Positions 7,601 to 12,189 of a stretch of 12,189 bases of DNA are shown piece after piece. The notes beneath the pieces are model-generated. The model had not been told where the DNA came from and made no database searches. It worked only from the letters and a program-made list of their open reading frames with translations. Source of the stretch: Limnohabitans sp. Rim8 (GTDB lineage Bacteria > Pseudomonadota > Gammaproteobacteria > Burkholderiales > Burkholderiaceae_C); NCBI GenBank assembly GCA_945877725.1, contig CAMDXR010000061.1, forward strand, positions 1 through 12,189, given 5' to 3'. Each line of letters starts with the position of its first letter. Within the stretch, counting starts at the first letter, position 1. A program made the translations under genes and the position numbers.

Positions 7601-8710
7601 GGCGCCAAAGCCCGAGGCGCCTTCCAAGCCCTGGCGCAACTGCGCGTGGCCTCGTCTGTCATGCCCGCGAACGCGGGTATCCAAGCTGCAGATGGACACC
7701 CGGTCAAGTCGGGTGTGACAAAAGAATCTGCTCTGTCTGCCTCATCTGTCATACCCGCGAACGCGGGTATCCAAGCTCGCGCTGGCACGGCAGCAGCTTC
7801 GTCCGCCAACAAAGCCGCAGCCCCCAGCAAAACCCCCGCGCAAAACCCTGCCGCCATTACCCCCCAGCGCTACACCGCCTGGACCTTTGGCGAACTGCCT
7901 GAGCTCATGGAAATCAGCAAAGGCGGGCACTCCCTCATCGGTTTCCCCGCGCTGGTGGACATGGGCGATGCCGTGACGATCGAAGTCTTTGATGAACCCG
8001 ATGTAGCCGCCACCAAAAACCGGGCGGGCTTGCGCCGCTTGTTTGCCCTGCAAATCAAAGACGCACTCAAATACCTTGAGAAAAACATCCCCGACTTGCA
8101 AAAAATGGCCGTGGCCTACATGCCGCTGGGCTCGGCAGACGAGCTGAAAACCCAGATCATCGACGTGGCGCTGGACCGCGCCTTCTTGCTCGACCCCCTG
8201 CCCAATGACGACATCAGCTTCAAGCGTCGCATAGAAGAAGGCCGGGGCCGCCTGACCCTGATTGCCAACGAAGTGGCACGCCTGGCCAGCACGGTGTTGC
8301 TGGAGTTTGGTACCGCCACCCGCAAGATCAAAGACACCAAAAACGCCCCGGAAGCCACCGCGGACTGCATCCAACAATTGCAACGCCTGATGCCCAAAAA
8401 CTTCATGGCCGCCACCCATTGGGCGCAACTGCAACACTGCGCCCGCTACCTGAAAGCCATCACCCTGCGGCTGGACAAATACCGCGCCGACCCCGCCCGC
8501 GATGCCCAGCGCTTGGCCGAAATCAAGCCGCAAGAACAGCGCTATTGGCGCCTGGTGGCCGAACGCAAAGGCGCACAAGACGCCCGCATGCTGGAGTTTC
8601 GTTGGCTATTGGAAGAGCTGCGTGTGAGCTTCTTTGCGCAAGAGCTGCGCACCCCGCAGCCTGTGAGCATTAAAAGGCTGGAAAAGGCTTGGGGGCAGTT
8701 GAGCCACTGA
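4598..8710 (+). CDS. hrpA: ATP-dependent RNA helicase HrpA (DEAH box), with two repeat-derived in-frame insertions
   Basis: A 1370-residue cytosolic DEAH-box helicase; E. coli HrpA has been linked to processing of mRNA and of stalled or collided ribosomes. Motif I GETGSGKT is at 41-48, DEAH at 146-149, SAT at 178-180, and motif VI QRAGRCGR at 351-358; a helicase-associated domain and the long C-terminal DUF3418-type region follow, ending ELRVSFFAQELRTPQPVSIK. GTG 4598 is preferred because it follows a -10 element and gives the family N-terminus; GTG 4577 is in frame 7 codons earlier. Two stretches have no counterpart in E. coli HrpA: residues about 520-568 (6155-6301) and about 1019-1086 (7652-7855). 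Both consist largely of dispersed palindromic repeats read through without a stop. Flanking sequence is well conserved, so the protein is probably functional with the inserts as surface loops. Divergent from vapBC. Confidence 0.96.
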   Translation: MTESAHPIPLQIEFPEGLPVSARRDEIMAAMQQHQVIIVCGETGSGKTTQLPKIALSLGRGKLNAKPGERARMIGHTQPRRIAASSVAKRIAEELKTPLGEVVGFKVRFQDRLSKNASVKLMTDGILLAETQTDPLLQAYDTIIIDEAHERSLNIDFLLGYLRQILPRRPDLKVVVTSATIDADRFAKHFASSKGNAPIIMVSGRTFPVEQRWRPFEESRDYGLNEAIADGVDELWLGGASGDILIFLPGEREIREAADHLRKHLSHQALTRNAEVLPLFARLSQAEQDQIFEASNGRRIVLATNVAETSLTVPGIRYVIDAGTARVKRYSLRSKVEQLLVEPISQAAANQRAGRCGRVANGICIRLYDEKDFTARPRFTDPEILRSSLAGVILRMKSLHLGVVEDFPFIEAPSRRAITDGYQLLAELGAVDDDNELSPIGKELARLPLDPRVGRMILEARHRESLDEVLIIASAMSVQDVRDRPMDAQAQADQQHAKFDDDKSEFTGYLKLWKWIHAARGGPTHGHSVKPGVTGRGQPGESIGVRSQLNLAGPAGQNNRALTPIKEAPQHKLSNRQYEQLLRQNFINIRRVREWRDTHTQLLTVVAEHGWRINTQPASYEQLHLSMLAGLLGNVGYKLEDEDAYLGARGIKFHKHPGAHLSKKPGRWIVVAELVETTRLFGRGIAAIEPQWLEQVGAHLLKKQLLDPHWEKKSAEVVALERATLYGLVVYSGRRTPYSRVDLHGAREIFIREALVGDQWETKLPFLAANHKMVAKVEELEHKSRRQDVLVDDELIYAFYDQQLPPDVCSGRLLENWYRAESIKQPRLLLLTREELMRHEAAGITTLAFPKQIRLGGTDCQATYLHQPGDARDGVTVTVPLFVLNQVSEDRCEWLVPGLLKDKIQALLKSLPQRPRSRFVPLPESATRLAAELSVPEVFGAGSLTDVLLKKVRDETSLDVKRADFKHDMLSPHLFMNLWVVDEHGRHLGMGRNLGALKGELGAKARGAFQALAQLRVASSVMPANAGIQAADGHPVKSGVTKESALSASSVIPANAGIQARAGTAAASSANKAAAPSKTPAQNPAAITPQRYTAWTFGELPELMEISKGGHSLIGFPALVDMGDAVTIEVFDEPDVAATKNRAGLRRLFALQIKDALKYLEKNIPDLQKMAVAYMPLGSADELKTQIIDVALDRAFLLDPLPNDDISFKRRIEEGRGRLTLIANEVARLASTVLLEFGTATRKIKDTKNAPEATADCIQQLQRLMPKNFMAATHWAQLQHCARYLKAITLRLDKYRADPARDAQRLAEIKPQEQRYWRLVAERKGAQDARMLEFRWLLEELRVSFFAQELRTPQPVSIKRLEKAWGQLSH
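6171..6199. repeat. REP-like unit B inside hrpA
   Basis: ATGGACACTCGG, TCAAG, CCGGGTGTGACA: the same palindromic unit as at 2385-2413 and 7692-7720, with paired GGACAC/GTGTGAC flanks. It is translated in frame as part of HrpA (GHSVKPGVT), between the helicase-associated region and the segment starting HKLSNRQYEQ. Confidence 0.8.
6223..6295. repeat. MITE-like element with GGGGTCAGA-type ends inside hrpA
   Basis: Two related 24-bp ends (6223-6246 and 6272-6295) bracket 25 bp. Both begin AATCGGG and end CCCAATTAAA; the middles are GTCAGAT and CTCTGAC, so the core is inverted relative to the flanks and each end is close to a palindrome. The GGGGTCAGA-CCC-AATT motif is one I associate with small mobile repeats common in Beta- and Gammaproteobacteria, probably mobilised by REP-associated (IS200-like) tyrosine transposases; that link is from memory. 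It is read in frame in HrpA (residues about 543-566). Confidence 0.65.
7651..7777. repeat. A-B-A array of REP-like units inside hrpA
   Basis: A 37-bp segment at 7651-7687 recurs at 7741-7777 with only two base differences, exactly 90 bp apart (30 codons). Each copy carries the A unit CCCGCGAACGCGGG followed by TATCCAAGCT. Between them, 7692-7720 is a B unit (GACACCCGG, TCAAG, TCGGGTGTGAC). In protein the A units read SSVMPANAGIQA and SSVIPANAGIQA, the PANAGIQ signature often seen where this kind of repeat is translated. It lies between the conserved KARGAFQALAQLRVA and RYTAWTFGELPEL blocks. Confidence 0.9.
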
Positions 8711-8751
8711 GGGGTCATCTATGGGGTCCAGTGGTTCGGTAGATTGCCATC

Positions 8752-8874
8752 CATCCCGGTGAGTTTTTGTGACCACAATACTGGCTCAATCTGCAAGCTG
8801 CTGACGATCTGAAAGTGGCTCAGATCCAACCAAAAGACAGTCTTAAAGAGGTGCGTATGTTGGAGGTGGCATGA
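8752..8874 (+). pseudogene. Remnant of a HigA-type (XRE) antitoxin gene
   Basis: In one plus-strand frame the sequence reads HPGEFL (8752-8769), a stop (8770-8772), then PQYWLNLQAADDLKVAQIQP and on to a stop at 8872-8874. HPGEFL is the start of HigA-family antitoxins (typical THPGEILxEEFL) and xYWLNLQxxYDL is the segment after their helix-turn-helix. The domain between, about 50 residues, is missing, so this is an internally deleted, non-functional relic. No HigB-type toxin is visible beside it. It lies in the 184-bp gap between hrpA and the brnT-associated antitoxin gene, where nothing else is recognisable. Confidence 0.7.
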
Positions 8875-8894
8875 GTGATTTCAGGGATTAAGCC

Positions 8895-9230
8895 TCAGTG
8901 CAAAGCGGCCAGTGCGGCTTCGGGTGCTTTGTCCAGCACTTTGAGAAGAGCTTTTGCGGCACCTGTTGGGCTTCGTTTGCCTTGCTCCCAGTTCCGAATC
9001 GTTTCCAGCGATACATCGATGCGGCTGGCAAATTCGGCTTGACTAAATCCCAGGCGCTTGCGCACTCGGCGGGCAAATTTAGCGGCATCCTGCGTGGCCA
9101 TTGCTTCGTCTTGAGCCAGTTGAGTTGCAATTTCTGCATCGGTGGTTGAATCCACTTGAGTGGTGTTGATGCGGCCGATACGCTGGCTTGTGGTGCTTGC
9201 AGATTCAATCTTCATGCGTGTCGTTTTCAT
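8895..9230 (-). CDS. XRE helix-turn-helix antitoxin paired with BrnT
   Basis: A 111-residue protein with an uncharacterised, polar N-terminal half (about 1-48, probably the toxin-binding part) and a C-terminal helix-turn-helix domain: KFARRVRKRLGFSQAEFASR, then IDVSLETIRNWEQGKRSPTG, ending AAKALLKVLDKAPEAALAAL. The HTH type is that of HigA2/NadS-like regulators. ATG 9230 is preceded by GAGAGG nine bases upstream; an ATG at 9215 is an alternative. The first codons overlap the brnT end by 26 bp, indicating translational coupling. Classical BrnA antitoxins have a ribbon-helix-helix domain, so this is a non-standard partner. It probably represses the operon at the palindrome at 9495-9511. Confidence 0.82.
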   Translation of the reverse strand: MKTTRMKIESASTTSQRIGRINTTQVDSTTDAEIATQLAQDEAMATQDAAKFARRVRKRLGFSQAEFASRIDVSLETIRNWEQGKRSPTGAAKALLKVLDKAPEAALAALH

Positions 9231-9486
9231 AGTGTTTGACCTCTCGGGTGTTGGCTTTTCGTGCAGAGATGATGCGGACGGTGCCTCTTCTGGGGGTGTA
9301 GACCACAACATAGATTCGCGAGTCGATGCACCCCAGCAACTGATATCGATCCTCACCGTAGACTCTTCGCTGATCTGAATGGATGCGTCGGTCCGGATCA
9401 AAGAAGGCGAGGGCGGCATAAGCAAAGTCGAAACCCCGTTCTTTGAAACAAGTTTCGCTTTTGCTTTCATCCCATTCAAAGTTCAT
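9205..9486 (-). CDS. brnT: BrnT-type ribonuclease toxin
   Basis: A 93-residue protein with the BrnT signature: MNFEWDESKSETCFKERGFD, which matches the family's FEWDxxKxxxNxxKHGVxF; an AALAFFDPDRRIHSD segment; a central GEDRYQLLGCIDSRIYVVVY; and the C-terminal RIISARKANTREVKHYEN (family RIISARxATxxExxxYE). Known BrnT proteins have a RelE-like fold and cut RNA. ATG 9486 begins exactly at the conserved FEWD motif; TTG 9492 would add two residues. A -35/-10 pair lies immediately upstream, so the mRNA may be nearly leaderless. The antitoxin gene follows with a 26-bp overlap. A Cys (C13) stands near the position of the family's conserved N-terminal basic segment; its effect is unknown. Confidence 0.9.
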   Translation of the reverse strand: MNFEWDESKSETCFKERGFDFAYAALAFFDPDRRIHSDQRRVYGEDRYQLLGCIDSRIYVVVYTPRRGTVRIISARKANTREVKHYENDTHED

Positions 9487-9491
9487 GCTCA

Positions 9492-9520
9492 AGTGTAGTC
9501 CAATGGCCTACTGGTAACAA
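9492..9520 (-). promoter_or_regulatory. Promoter with palindromic operator upstream of brnT
   Basis: On the minus strand, TTGTTA (9520-9515) and TACACT (9497-9492) form a -35/-10 pair with an ideal 17-bp spacer, each 4 of 6 to consensus. The spacer overlaps GTAGTCCAATGGCCTAC (9495-9511), a 17-bp palindrome with 7 of 8 pairs matching. A repressor bound there would block RNA polymerase, which suits autoregulation by the HTH antitoxin. Predicted transcription start is about one base before the brnT ATG. Confidence 0.55.
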
Positions 9521-9565
9521 CGGATATTTGAAAGCTTCCCACCCCGACCACCTTCATCTCCTCCA

Positions 9566-11383
9566 TCACCCCAGCCGCAAGATCCCTTGGGCCAGCCAGT
9601 CTTTTAGCCAAGCGCCCAGTACTTCGGGGGTGGGCAGCACATCGGTGTCGGCCCAGCGTTCGCTGCTTTGATTAATCGACCAACCTTCGGCCAGGCTTTG
9701 CATGAAGCGGTATTGGGCTGGGTCCAGGCGCATGAAATGCGGTTGCAAGTTCCAGCGCCAGACTATTAAACCCGGCGGGCCATTCGCTTCATCTTCTTTG
9801 GGCAGGTAGGCCACTTCGGGCACGTCTACATCGTCGTCTATGGCGCGCCAAAGTTTGATGGCGTTGGTTCGGCTGTCGCGCAACACCACACTGGGGTGCA
9901 GCGGTTGGGGCATGTCAATAAAAGCCAAATGGCCATTTGCCTGCGGTGCCAGGTCGGCAGCGGAAAGAGCGGGGTGGTTGGCCCAGTCAAAGCGGGTGCG
10001 CAAATCCCAGTCCAGTTGGGCCAACTCAGCCAGTTCCGGGTTGTCGGGGTAGCGCTGCGCCAAAAACGCGGGCAAATTGCTGCCGTAGCGGCCCAGGTTG
10101 CGTCCTGCGGGCGGTTGTTGCACAACAAATTGGCTGGCTTCTTGGTCAAACAAAACCGAGCCCATATAAGAGCTGGTTTTCTCAAAACTCTCGCTCAACA
10201 CCTCGCACAGGCGCAAACGGTAAGCACGGTGATAAATGCACAAGCGTTCGGCGGGCGAGTCGGCGGCCCCTTGGCTTGAATCCGAATCTAAACCCAAACC
10301 CAAACCTGAAACCCCATTCAAGCCCAAACGCGCGGGGGCGTTGGCATCAGGCGGATCGGTCAACACGTAAGCAAGCCAGTCGGTTTGCAGTTGCAACAAG
10401 CCTGGGGGCGATGCACCAGCACTTACAACAGTACTTACAACAGCACTTAGGCCTGTTTCAGCAGGGGCGCTCGCCAAGCTGCGATTGGGCAACTGCGTGG
10501 GTTGCCATTTGCCTTCAGGTGAAGCGGCTTTTTCAACTGCAGCCAGTGCGATATTTTCTTTGGCAATGGCGCGGGCAATGTCCATTTCGGCCAGCAATTC
10601 AGGCAGTGGCGGTATGTGGTCATCGCGCTCGATCATGGTGGCCACGGGCCCCAAGCGGCGGCAAGCGGCGGCATAAAGCGCCCAAACTTCTTCGCACACC
10701 GGGTGGTCGTGGGTGTCGATGATGTGGGTGGGGTGACGGCTGTGGCCGGCCAGGTGAATTTGTTGCACGCGGTCGCGCGGCAATGCATCGAGGTAATGCT
10801 GTGGGTCAAAACCATGGTTGACCGATGAGACATAAATGTTGTTCACATCCACCAGCAGCAGGCAATCGGCCTGAGTGGCTACATGGTGCAAAAACTCCCA
10901 CTCGGTGGCACCGCTGTGGGCAAAGTCCACATAGCTCGAAACGTTCTCTATCACCAAGCGGCGCTGCAAAATATCTTGCGCCTGCTTGATGTGGGCAATC
11001 ACGCGCCGCGCTGCTTCTTCGGTGTAGGGCAGCGGGTTCAGGTCGTGCAGCATGGTTTTGCCTAGGCCGCTCCAGCACAAATGGTCAGACACCCAAAGCG
11101 GTTCTATGCGGTGTGCCAGACCCTTCACCTTTTGCAAATACGCCAGATCCAAACCATCGGCGCTGCCAATGGACATGGCCACGCCATGCATGGCCAGTGG
11201 ATAGTCGCGGCGCATGGCTTCGAGCATTAACAGGGGGCGACCCCCTTCGACCAAAAAGTTGTCGGTGATGATTTCCAACCAATCAAGCGGTTGGCGTTGA
11301 CACTGAAAATCGGGGTAGTGTGGGGTGCGCAAACCCAGGCCAAAGCCCGGGCTTGCTTTGCACAAAGATGCAGATCGGATCAC
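9566..11383 (-). CDS. bufB: Fused BufB-BufC: DUF692 multinuclear iron oxidase plus DUF2063-type partner domain
   Basis: A 605-residue fusion. Residues about 12-285 are a DUF692 (MNIO) domain, a TIM-barrel iron oxidase that modifies Cys in bufferin precursors. Candidate metal ligands are visible in AMHGVAMSIGS (H66), WVSDHLCW (D100, H101), IENVSSY (E146), VDVNNIYVSSVNHGFD (D179, H190), QIHLAGH (H210, H214) and IIDTHDHPV. Residues about 329-605 match the BufC/HvfC (DUF2063) protein that in other genomes is a separate gene: LLQLQTDWLAYV, ERLCIYHRAYRLRLCEVLSE, and DYDxxxRFDW-like LDWDLRTRFDWANHP. A low-complexity linker (286-378) built from short tandem repeats joins them. The start is taken as GTG 11383, overlapping the bufA stop as GTGA; it places 12 residues before the conserved GFGLGLR. 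No DoxX-like bufD follows; brnT is next. Fusion order equals the usual gene order bufB-bufC. Confidence 0.9.
   Translation of the reverse strand: MIRSASLCKASPGFGLGLRTPHYPDFQCQRQPLDWLEIITDNFLVEGGRPLLMLEAMRRDYPLAMHGVAMSIGSADGLDLAYLQKVKGLAHRIEPLWVSDHLCWSGLGKTMLHDLNPLPYTEEAARRVIAHIKQAQDILQRRLVIENVSSYVDFAHSGATEWEFLHHVATQADCLLLVDVNNIYVSSVNHGFDPQHYLDALPRDRVQQIHLAGHSRHPTHIIDTHDHPVCEEVWALYAAACRRLGPVATMIERDDHIPPLPELLAEMDIARAIAKENIALAAVEKAASPEGKWQPTQLPNRSLASAPAETGLSAVVSTVVSAGASPPGLLQLQTDWLAYVLTDPPDANAPARLGLNGVSGLGLGLDSDSSQGAADSPAERLCIYHRAYRLRLCEVLSESFEKTSSYMGSVLFDQEASQFVVQQPPAGRNLGRYGSNLPAFLAQRYPDNPELAELAQLDWDLRTRFDWANHPALSAADLAPQANGHLAFIDMPQPLHPSVVLRDSRTNAIKLWRAIDDDVDVPEVAYLPKEDEANGPPGLIVWRWNLQPHFMRLDPAQYRFMQSLAEGWSINQSSERWADTDVLPTPEVLGAWLKDWLAQGILRLG
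10288..10316. repeat. Short hexamer-like tandem repeat in the BufB-BufC linker
   Basis: The plus strand reads CTAAACCCAAACCCAAACC and then TGAAACCCC: about four units of AAACCC. On the coding strand this gives the LGLGL run in GVSGLGLGLDSD. Slippage here would lengthen or shorten the linker in frame, because the unit is 6 bp. Confidence 0.6.
10418..10453. repeat. 12-bp tandem repeat (three units) in the BufB-BufC linker
   Basis: AGCACTTACAAC (10418-10429), AGTACTTACAAC (10430-10441) and the partial AGCACTTAGGCC (10442-10453) are consecutive 12-bp units. They encode the AVVSTVVSAG part of the linker; changes in copy number stay in frame. Confidence 0.7.
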
Positions 11384-11658
11384 AGATCGCCGATGGTGCC
11401 TTTGGATGACAGGCACTTGGCAGCAGAAACGGCCTTGAAGCCGTGGCCTTTGCAAGAGTTTTGACCTTTGCAGGAATTGTCAGCGGTCTTGCAATCGCTG
11501 TTGCCCTTGCAGTCATGCACGTTGTAGCAATGCACGGTGTCGTTGGCACCAATGGCTTTGCCCATGGAGCCTTTAGGTGCGTCGGCAGCGAAAGCGCTGG
11601 CAGACAAAGCCAAAACGGCAGCAGCCATGGCGAAAGAAGCATTTGTAGTAGTTTTCAT
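11380..11658 (-). CDS. bufA: BufA-type bufferin precursor peptide (periplasmic Cys-rich RiPP metallophore)
   Basis: A 92-residue precursor with a clear Sec signal peptide: MKTTTNASFAMAAAVLALSA, then SAFA cut before ADAPKG (about residue 24/25). The mature part is short, Lys/Gly-rich and has six cysteines (C44, C50, C56, C63, C69, C82) in a CKG-spaced pattern: CYNVHDCKGNSDCK, NSCKGQNSCKGHGFK, AAKCLSSKG. This matches bufferin precursors, probably the BufA2 type (type from memory). In characterised bufferins the MNIO enzyme converts some Cys to thiooxazoles, and the exported peptide binds copper in the periplasm, protecting against excess. ATG 11658 has a weak GGAAA upstream. The stop overlaps the start of the bufB-bufC fusion gene. 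An ECF-like promoter lies about 75 bp upstream. Confidence 0.9.
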   Translation of the reverse strand: MKTTTNASFAMAAAVLALSASAFAADAPKGSMGKAIGANDTVHCYNVHDCKGNSDCKTADNSCKGQNSCKGHGFKAVSAAKCLSSKGTIGDL

Positions 11659-11731
11659 GAATTTTCCAAGTTGATATTGAATAACAAAACAGCAGTGGGT
11701 TTAAGAGATACCTGCCGCTGTCCTAGTGCCA

Positions 11732-11758
11732 ATTCGGCAAGGCTTGGGAAATGGTTAC
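11732..11758 (-). promoter_or_regulatory. Candidate ECF sigma-F-type promoter of the buf operon
   Basis: On the minus strand GTAACC (11758-11753) and CGAAT (11736-11732) are separated by exactly 16 bp. As I recall, GTAACC-N16-CGAA is the promoter motif of Caulobacter sigma-F, an ECF factor induced by heavy metals that controls bufferin operons. Orientation and distance (predicted 5' leader of about 65-70 nt) fit transcription of bufA. The sigma gene itself is not in the window. Confidence 0.6.
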
Positions 11759-11803
11759 AGGGGGAGGGGGGATTCCCTGAGTTGCTAATATGAAAGTGGG
11801 CAT

Positions 11804-11815
11804 ATTCATATGAAT
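11804..11815. promoter_or_regulatory. Perfect 12-bp palindrome between bufA and the tag remnant
   Basis: ATTCATATGAAT is its own reverse complement. A further TATGAA lies at about 11790-11795, giving an additional inverted half-site. It could be a regulator-binding site upstream of the buf promoter, but no regulator gene is visible and AT-rich palindromes of this length can arise by chance. Confidence 0.25.
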
Positions 11816-11835
11816 GTGGTGCACGCCCCCGCCAT

Positions 11836-12140
11836 TCACTCCCCAACCTCCCCATGCCTGTGGCAGCTCACCAAGTGGTCGTTGACCATGCCGGCCGCTT
11901 GCATGAAGCCTTATCGGATTGTTGCGGATACTTCAGGCGGTTGCGACCATTGCCGGGGTTGGCCAATACTTTTGCTACTTCCGCTTCGTCGTAGTCGGCG
12001 GTTTTGACGGGGGCAAACCGGTCAAACTTAGAGGGGGGGGCGTCCTGGAAATAGAAAAACGACCTGCCGATTTTGGGCGACTGGCCGAAGCAGCCAAACT
12101 GGCCTGCTTGTCTCCATCTCGCTTCAGGGCTCGGTTCCAA
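11836..12140 (-). pseudogene. tag: Decayed DNA-3-methyladenine glycosylase I (tag) gene
   Basis: Two minus-strand pieces in different frames match Tag, which removes 3-methyladenine from DNA. The 3' piece encodes GFMQAAGMVNDHLVSC followed by HRHGEVGE and stop (stop at 11838-11836); FMQAxGMVNDHLVxC is the diagnostic Tag C-terminus. The 5' piece encodes KFDRFAPVKTADYDEAEVAK then VLANPGNGRNRLK, matching the family's FDPxKVAxYDEAxVxxLLAxPGIVRNRxK. About 80 residues that normally lie between are missing, a TAA precedes the 3' piece in its own frame, and a run of eight G (12033-12040) marks a likely slip site. Upstream similarity to the Tag N-terminus is too weak to follow; the relic may extend to the window end. 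Non-functional. Confidence 0.75.
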
Positions 12141-12189
12141 GTAGCAGTAGGTTTGCCGTTTCGTCGTTATCGCATGTGGCGACGCATGG

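Noticed and set aside
7651..7777. CRISPR array (two near-identical 37-bp repeats 90 bp apart)
   Set aside because: Only two copies, the interval contains a related palindromic unit rather than a unique spacer, the block is inside hrpA, and no cas genes are present.
7021..7902. Plus-strand 293-codon frame overlapping hrpA
   Set aside because: Shifted frame of hrpA, Arg/Pro/Ala-rich, no family resemblance.
7742..8578. Minus-strand open frame of 278 codons inside hrpA
   Set aside because: Mirror of the conserved HrpA C-terminal region; Gly/Phe/Val-rich shadow composition.
11384..11455. N-terminal extension of the BufB-BufC frame into bufA
   Set aside because: It overlaps the Cys-rich part of bufA in another frame and adds residues not found before the conserved GFGLGLR of DUF692 proteins; GTG 11383 overlapping the bufA stop is a better start.

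Overview
The window looks like a chromosomal segment from a betaproteobacterium of the order Burkholderiales, most likely a Comamonadaceae member (Limnohabitans/Rhodoferax/Polaromonas type). This is inferred from moderately high GC content and from how closely the ferredoxin-NADP reductase, DsbB, ArgA, HrpA and YggX products match my recollection of that family's proteins. No tRNA, rRNA, CRISPR array or complete insertion sequence was recognised.

Layout, left to right. A divergent mnmC-like methyltransferase (cut by the window edge) and yggX run on the minus strand. On the plus strand come a possible membrane-protein gene remnant, fpr and dsbB. argA follows on the minus strand, convergent with dsbB, with a REP-like palindromic repeat pair between them. 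Directly upstream of argA on the same strand is a vapBC-type toxin-antitoxin pair; vapC ends 11 bp before the argA start. Divergent from vapB is hrpA, a very long DEAH-box helicase gene whose frame is kept open through two insertions made of dispersed repeats. Behind hrpA lies a short, decayed higA-like antitoxin remnant, then a minus-strand BrnT-type toxin gene with a downstream XRE helix-turn-helix antitoxin gene.

The right part holds what I regard as the most interesting system: a compact bufferin (RiPP metallophore) operon on the minus strand. It has a secreted Cys-rich precursor (bufA) overlapping by 4 bp (GTGA) a gene in which the DUF692 multinuclear iron oxidase (BufB) and the DUF2063-type partner (BufC) are fused into one 605-residue protein. 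A GTAACC-N16-CGAAT sequence upstream resembles an ECF sigma-F-type promoter. The window ends with a frameshifted, internally deleted remnant of a DNA-3-methyladenine glycosylase I gene.

Overall, conserved housekeeping genes (iron and redox homeostasis, arginine synthesis, disulfide formation, RNA helicase) are interleaved with accessory material: two toxin-antitoxin modules, a third decayed one, repeat insertions inside a coding region, and a metal-stress RiPP operon. Fpr and YggX both relate to iron-sulfur and oxidative-stress homeostasis; bufferins relate to copper stress.
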